From: CAZVYS01 sp964630755
GTDB lineage: Bacteria; Patescibacteriota; Microgenomatia; UBA1400; CG1-02-47-37
NCBI GenBank assembly: GCA_964630755.1
Contig: CAZVYS010000038.1
Span: 1 to 5,713 of the forward strand
Direction of reading: 5' to 3'
DNA: 5,713 nt
Positions 1-3,003 of this stretch are shown in pieces. The stretch's first letter is position 1. Every line of letters begins with the position of its first letter. A model generated the notes under the pieces. The model ran no database searches. It was given only the letters and a program-made list of their open reading frames with translations, and had not been told where the DNA came from. A program made the translations under genes and the position numbers.

Positions 1-1
1 A

Positions 2-364
2 GTTAAGATTAATAGTGATGGCAATCAAGCTGATAAAGAGATTTTTATTGAGGCTGAAGGGGGCAATGAATCGGGATTTTCTAGATTAATTGAAGATCCA
101 GTAATAGCTGAGCAGTTTACTGGAGCAGCGAGAGAGAAAGACCCGTCAGAGCTTGAGCAAGAAAGTCTTGATCAAGCTCATAGATTAAAGAAAATGGTGC
201 CGGTTAGAAATAATAGTTTTGAGATTGAGTTCAACGGCATTGGAAAGTTTATAGTGACAATTTATAATCCGAGTGATGCAAACAGGAAAGTATTTAACCA
301 ATGGCTTAATGATAATGAGATAGATATGATTGAGGCAAATAGGTTTGAGTTTGTGATTAAGTAA
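2..364 (+). CDS. C-terminal part of an unrecognised protein (5' end outside window)
   Basis: The frame is open from the first complete codon at base 2 to a TAA at 362-364, giving 120 residues with no start needed inside the window. I do not recognise the family. The first 65 residues are polar and acidic with a probable helix (DPSELEQESLDQAHRLKK). The last 50 look like a small alpha/beta fold: a strand-rich part (SFEIEFNGIGKFIVTIYN), a helical part (ANRKVFNQWLNDNEIDMIE) and a final strand (RFEFVIK). There is no signal peptide or membrane segment in the visible part. An in-frame ATG at 194 exists, but nothing suggests it is the start. The gene converges on tsaD and the two 3' ends share 8 bases (357-364), so its transcript must run into tsaD antisense. 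That this is a real coding region rests on the long open frame, sensible amino-acid composition and the tight junction. No function is proposed. Confidence 0.72.
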   Translation, partial: VKINSDGNQADKEIFIEAEGGNESGFSRLIEDPVIAEQFTGAAREKDPSELEQESLDQAHRLKKMVPVRNNSFEIEFNGIGKFIVTIYNPSDANRKVFNQWLNDNEIDMIEANRFEFVIK

Positions 365-1475
365 AGCTTAAATTTGGTTTTCTATCAAGTTTATCAAGAT
401 CCTTAACAAAGGCCTGGCCTTTGTTAAATTGGAAAGAGGCAGCGACGGTAATCATGGCAGCGTTGTCAGTGTAGAGCTTTTTGGAGTAGGGTAGGTAGAT
501 GGGGAGGTTGAAAGGTTTGATAGCTGAACGGACTTGACTACGGATGTATAAATTTGAGAAGACACCGCCACCAAGTAGGATAGATTTGGGATTATGTTCT
601 TTGATGGCTCGAGAAAGTTTGGTGGTAAGAGAAATAGCAATGGCTTGCTGGAAAGCTGCACACATGTTGTAGGTGTATTGTTTAGATAGTTGCTTAGATT
701 CGGAATTTGCACGGGGGATTCCGAACCCTTCACGTTCACGGATTTTATACAAGGCGGCGGTTTTGAGGCCACTAAAACTAAAGTTAAAGTCTTTGGAGTA
801 GCGGATAGGGACAGGAAGTTCGATTTTGTCTGGGTCACCCTTTTTGGCTAGTTCTTCAATGATCGGGCCGCCAGGGTAACCAAGGCGAAGCATTTTGGCT
901 AGTTTATCTAGAGCTTCACCGGCCGCGTCGTCTAAGGTTTCGCCTAGAAGTTTATAGTCACCGATTTTTTTTACTAAAACTAGCTGGGTGTGACCACCAG
1001 AGACTAGTAGGCCGATGGCTGGGAAAAGCTCTTTAAGTTCGGAACTTTCACGGGGAGTTCCGAACTCTATACTTTGTAGTGGTCCATTTCCTTTAGCATT
1101 TAAGGCAAAAGGGGATAATAAGTGTCCTTCCATGTGGTTGATAGTGATTAAAGGTTTTTTCTTGGATTTGGCTAGATCTTTAGCAAAAGCTAAACCGATT
1201 TCTAAGGCTGGTGCTAGACCAGGGCCGATGGTAACAGCAATGGCGTCAATTTTACTCCAGGTTCGTAGCCTAGAGTTTTTTAGGGCTTTGATGACTACTG
1301 GTTTAATCTTGTCCTGATGAGCTTGTTTAGCTAGGTGAGGCACCACACCACCCCATTTTTTATGGATGTTGATTTGTGAAGAGATAACATTACTTAAGAT
1401 CCGACGACCTTTAGAAATAGCAGCAGCTGTTTCGTCGCAGGAAGTGTCGATAGCGAGAATCACTGGTTGTTTCAT
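357..1475 (-). CDS. tsaD: tRNA N6-adenosine threonylcarbamoyltransferase TsaD
   Basis: TsaD transfers threonylcarbamoyl from threonylcarbamoyl-AMP to A37 of ANN-decoding tRNAs (t6A), normally with TsaB and TsaE in the cytoplasm. The 372 residues carry the family landmarks in order: N-terminal ASKHA signature AIDTSCDET (8-16), GGVVPHLA (42-49), TIGPGLAPAL (82-91), metal-binding HMEGH (H114, H118), LVSGGHTQL (157-165), DDAAGEALDK (182-191), YPGGP (200-204), FSFSGLKT (232-239), GGGVFSN (302-308) and TDNAAM with metal ligand D337. The start is ATG at 1475 because the protein then begins just before the conserved first strand. E. coli TsaD is about 337 residues; the excess lies mainly in two loops, residues about 123-151 and 246-266. 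Each contains a nine-residue copy of a palindromic DNA element (138-146 and 251-259). All catalytic motifs are intact, so the enzyme should be active. No Shine-Dalgarno is seen; the -10 box is 6 bases upstream of the ATG. Confidence 0.97.
   Translation of the reverse strand: MKQPVILAIDTSCDETAAAISKGRRILSNVISSQINIHKKWGGVVPHLAKQAHQDKIKPVVIKALKNSRLRTWSKIDAIAVTIGPGLAPALEIGLAFAKDLAKSKKKPLITINHMEGHLLSPFALNAKGNGPLQSIEFGTPRESSELKELFPAIGLLVSGGHTQLVLVKKIGDYKLLGETLDDAAGEALDKLAKMLRLGYPGGPIIEELAKKGDPDKIELPVPIRYSKDFNFSFSGLKTAALYKIREREGFGIPRANSESKQLSKQYTYNMCAAFQQAIAISLTTKLSRAIKEHNPKSILLGGGVFSNLYIRSQVRSAIKPFNLPIYLPYSKKLYTDNAAMITVAASFQFNKGQAFVKDLDKLDRKPNLSFT
403..427. repeat. Perfect palindrome, 12-base arms with a one-base centre, in the 3' end of tsaD
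   Basis: The left arm TTAACAAAGGCC (403-414) is followed by one T (415) and the exact reverse complement GGCCTTTGTTAA (416-427). As RNA it would fold into an 11-pair stem with a three-base loop on either strand. It lies 39 bases past the stop of the upstream + gene and inside the last 25 codons of tsaD, where it encodes FNKGQAFVK. Neither strand has a U-run after the stem, so it is not a standard intrinsic terminator. It could still end or protect the 3' end of the convergent + transcript. The coded peptide aligns with the ordinary C-terminal region of TsaD, so it does not look like an insertion. Confidence 0.8.
699..725. repeat. Palindromic element copy A, in frame inside tsaD
   Basis: TTCGGAAT (699-706) and ATTCCGAA (718-725) form a perfect 8-base inverted repeat around an 11-base loop. 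On the tsaD strand the 27 bases are exactly nine codons, residues 251-259 (FGIPRANSE). The copy matches the element at 1038-1064 at 23 of 27 positions. It sits in the loop after FSFSGLKT, where TsaD is shorter in E. coli. Next to it (729-740) is a tandem TTCACG TTCACG, the same hexamer that opens the loop of copy B, so the true element may be longer or this site may have taken more than one hit. Confidence 0.85.
1036..1066. repeat. Palindromic element copy B, in frame inside tsaD
   Basis: AGTTCGGAACT (1036-1046) and AGTTCCGAACT (1056-1066) are a perfect 11-base inverted repeat with the 9-base loop TTCACGGGG. The 27-base core shared with copy A is 1038-1064. On the tsaD strand it encodes residues 138-146 (FGTPRESSE) in the same codon phase as copy A. 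It lies between the HMEGH metal motif and the LVSGGHTQ strand, in a loop about 20 residues longer than in E. coli TsaD. Relative to copy A, core position 8 (T to C) and its pairing partner position 20 (A to G) have both changed, which keeps the stem paired. Confidence 0.88.
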
Positions 1476-1481
1476 GAGGTG

Positions 1482-1490
1482 ATTATAGCA
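1482..1490 (-). promoter_or_regulatory. Extended -10 promoter element of tsaD
   Basis: On the minus strand this reads TGCTATAAT, a consensus extended -10 (TGnTATAAT). The box ends 6 bases before the tsaD ATG, so transcription would begin at or within a base or two of the start codon and the mRNA would be leaderless. There is no good -35 at 16-18 bases upstream, which is usual for extended -10 promoters. No Shine-Dalgarno lies between box and ATG (bases CACCTC). Confidence 0.65.
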
Positions 1491-1518
1491 TTTACTTCAA
1501 GATATAGCTTTGAATTTA

Positions 1519-1553
1519 ATGACTCGATTAATGTCCTTTTTATGACCCGATTA
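1519..1553 (+). promoter_or_regulatory. 12-base direct repeat, candidate operator between tsaD and fic
   Basis: ATGACTCGATTA (1519-1530) and ATGACCCGATTA (1542-1553) match at 11 of 12 bases. They start 23 bases apart, about two helical turns, so both would face the same side of the DNA. The second copy ends three bases before the -35 box of the fic promoter. A DNA-binding protein here could control fic and perhaps tsaD; the winged helix of the Fic protein is the obvious local candidate. The repeat is seen directly; the operator role is inference. Confidence 0.45.
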
Positions 1554-1556
1554 CTC

Positions 1557-1585
1557 TTGAAGAAATACATAATATTTGATAAAAT
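1557..1585 (+). promoter_or_regulatory. Sigma-70 type promoter of the fic-HIT pair
   Basis: TTGAAG (1557-1562) as -35 and TAAAAT (1580-1585) as -10 are separated by exactly 17 bases. The -10 ends 5 bases before the fic ATG at 1591, again predicting a leaderless or nearly leaderless transcript. The five bases between (AAGGT) contain an AAGG, but it is too close to the ATG to work as a normal Shine-Dalgarno. Confidence 0.6.
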
Positions 1586-1590
1586 AAGGT

Positions 1591-2631
1591 ATGTTTAGAC
1601 CTAAATATGAGATTACAAATCAGATTAATAAATACTTGGCAGAAATTGCGGTGTTGAGGGAAAAGATATTAAGTTTGAGTATTTTACCGAAGAGGGAAGT
1701 TCAGTTGATAAATAAAGCTCGATTACGAATGATTCATTCATCAACAGCAATTGAAGGCAATCAGTTGGGAATCAGGGGAGTTGAGGCAGTGTTAAAAAGA
1801 AGAAAGACAATTAGGGCGACTGAAAAAGACAAAAAAGAAGTGATTAATTATCATGAAGTGATGAAGTTTATTGACAAGCAATCAAAAAAAGAAATTAAAG
1901 ATTGGGAAAAGATGATTTTAAAAATTCATCAATTAATTACCAAAGACTTGCTAATGAAAAAAGAGAGTGGACGTTATCGTGGGGGTCCAGTTTATGTTGT
2001 TGAACAAATCAGCGGAAAAGTGGTGTATTCAGCTCCAGTTGCTAATAAAGTTAAGTTGTTGATGAGGCAGTTTGGTAACTGGCTAGATGATCAGGCAACA
2101 GATAATATTTCTCCAGTTATAGTGGCATCGATAGCTCATCATCAATTAGTTACCATACACCCTTTTGTTGATGGAAATGGTCGAGTAGCTAGGGCTTTGG
2201 CGATGTTGGTTTTATACAACAAAGGTTATGAGATTAATAAAACTTATGCGCTAGAAGATTATTACAACCTTGATCGTCAAGCTTATTACCGAGCAATACA
2301 GCAAGCCAGAAAGAAACAATCTTTGACGAGTTTTGTAGAGTATTTTTGCCAAGGATTTGTAATTGAGTTAGCTTCAGTATTAGAAAAGGTTGAGCATTTG
2401 TCTATAGAAACTAGATTAAACAGAAAACCTATTTATTTATCTTCAAGGCAACGAGAGATCCTTGATTTTATTGCCATTAATGGAAGAGTGTTTCGTTCAG
2501 ACGTGGTTGACATTGCAAGTGTAAGTGAGAAGACGGCCTATCGAGAGCTAAATTCATTAAAAGAGATGGGCATTTTGCTTCGAAAGGGCAGAGGTCCAAG
2601 TACTTATTATATAATTAAGAAAGGAAGATGA
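1591..2631 (+). CDS. Fic-family AMP-transferase with C-terminal winged helix (N-terminally inhibited class)
   Basis: Fic proteins usually transfer AMP from ATP to a hydroxyl side chain of a target protein (AMPylation). The 346 residues contain the full catalytic motif HPFVDGNGRVAR (190-201) with catalytic H190, the acidic D194 that holds Mg, and the GNGRxxR anion hole. An upstream S51-xxx-E55-G56 (STAIEGN) matches the inhibitory helix motif (S/T)xxxE(G/N); its N-terminal position makes this a self-inhibited class II Fic. The substrate flap is near GGPVYVV...VVYSAP (131-149). Residues about 285-343 form a winged-helix DNA-binding domain (RQREILDFI...SEKTAYRELNSLKEMGIL...STYYII), a common Fic partner that suggests transcriptional control, possibly of its own operon. 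Start ATG at 1591 follows a promoter directly; no upstream in-frame alternative is needed. Bases 1861-1920 hold only 14 G+C of 60, lower than tsaD or the fibre gene, so recent acquisition is possible. The target is unknown. Confidence 0.93.
   Translation: MFRPKYEITNQINKYLAEIAVLREKILSLSILPKREVQLINKARLRMIHSSTAIEGNQLGIRGVEAVLKRRKTIRATEKDKKEVINYHEVMKFIDKQSKKEIKDWEKMILKIHQLITKDLLMKKESGRYRGGPVYVVEQISGKVVYSAPVANKVKLLMRQFGNWLDDQATDNISPVIVASIAHHQLVTIHPFVDGNGRVARALAMLVLYNKGYEINKTYALEDYYNLDRQAYYRAIQQARKKQSLTSFVEYFCQGFVIELASVLEKVEHLSIETRLNRKPIYLSSRQREILDFIAINGRVFRSDVVDIASVSEKTAYRELNSLKEMGILLRKGRGPSTYYIIKKGR
2621..2627 (+). promoter_or_regulatory. Shine-Dalgarno for the HIT gene, inside the fic 3' end
   Basis: AAGGAAG lies in the last codons of fic, 7-9 bases before the HIT ATG at 2635. 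It is the clearest ribosome binding site in the window and contrasts with the absence of one before fic and tsaD. It supports internal, coupled translation of HIT from the fic mRNA. Confidence 0.65.
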
Positions 2632-2634
2632 ATT

Positions 2635-3003
2635 ATGGATAATTGTATTTTTTGCAAGATCATTAAAGGCGAGATTCCGTCGTATAAAGTGTACGAAGAT
2701 AAGGATTTTCTAGCCTTTTTAGATATTTTTCCAAAAGCCGAAGCACACACTTTAGTGATTCCTAAAAAGCATGTTGAGTGGGTTTGGGATTATGAGGATT
2801 TAGGTAAGTATTATGAGGTCGTGGGTAAAGTAGCTAGGCATTATCGGAAGGTGAGCGGGGAAAAGATAATTAGATCTTTTGTGTTGGGCTGGGATGTAGC
2901 GCATGCCCATATTCACGTATTGCCAGGCCAAAAAGACGGCTTGGATGGCAAGCAGCAAGACGAAAAAGTAATGGAAAAAATGTTAGAGAAGTATAAGCTT
3001 TAG
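2635..3003 (+). CDS. HIT (histidine triad) family nucleotide hydrolase
   Basis: HIT-family proteins of this branch hydrolyse nucleotide phosphoramidates such as AMP-lysine or AMP-amine, or dinucleoside polyphosphates. The 122 residues begin with NCIFCKIIKGEIPSYKVYED, the typical N-terminus with zinc ligands C4 and C7. AHTLVIPKKH (37-46) is the family's central strand, and the triad is H90-A-H92-I-H94 followed by VLP, with H92 expected to be the nucleophile. Length is normal for the family. The gene follows fic by three bases (ATT between stop and ATG) in the same frame and has its Shine-Dalgarno within fic, so the two are surely cotranscribed. The TAG stop shares bases with the convergent fibre gene. 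The exact substrate (Hint-like AMP-amidase or Ap4A-type hydrolase) cannot be decided from sequence. Pairing with an AMP-transferase makes an AMP-linked role attractive but unproven. Confidence 0.95.
   Translation: MDNCIFCKIIKGEIPSYKVYEDKDFLAFLDIFPKAEAHTLVIPKKHVEWVWDYEDLGKYYEVVGKVARHYRKVSGEKIIRSFVLGWDVAHAHIHVLPGQKDGLDGKQQDEKVMEKMLEKYKL

Noticed and set aside
403..427. Intrinsic terminator at the tsaD 3' palindrome
   Set aside because: No run of U follows the stem on either strand, so it is listed only as a repeat.
452..838. Minus-strand open frame of 128 residues
   Set aside because: It lies wholly inside tsaD in another frame; the product is low in complexity and matches nothing, while the tsaD frame carries all family motifs.
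1015..1317. Plus-strand open frame of 100 residues
   Set aside because: Antisense to the tsaD core; no promoter, ribosome site or recognisable protein.
1495..1562. Inverted pair CTTCAAGA (1495-1502) and TCTTGAAG (1555-1562) in the divergent spacer, hinting at a -35 for tsaD
   Set aside because: The left copy is only 7 bases from the tsaD -10, so it cannot be its -35; an 8-base pair 52 bases apart is weak as a structure.
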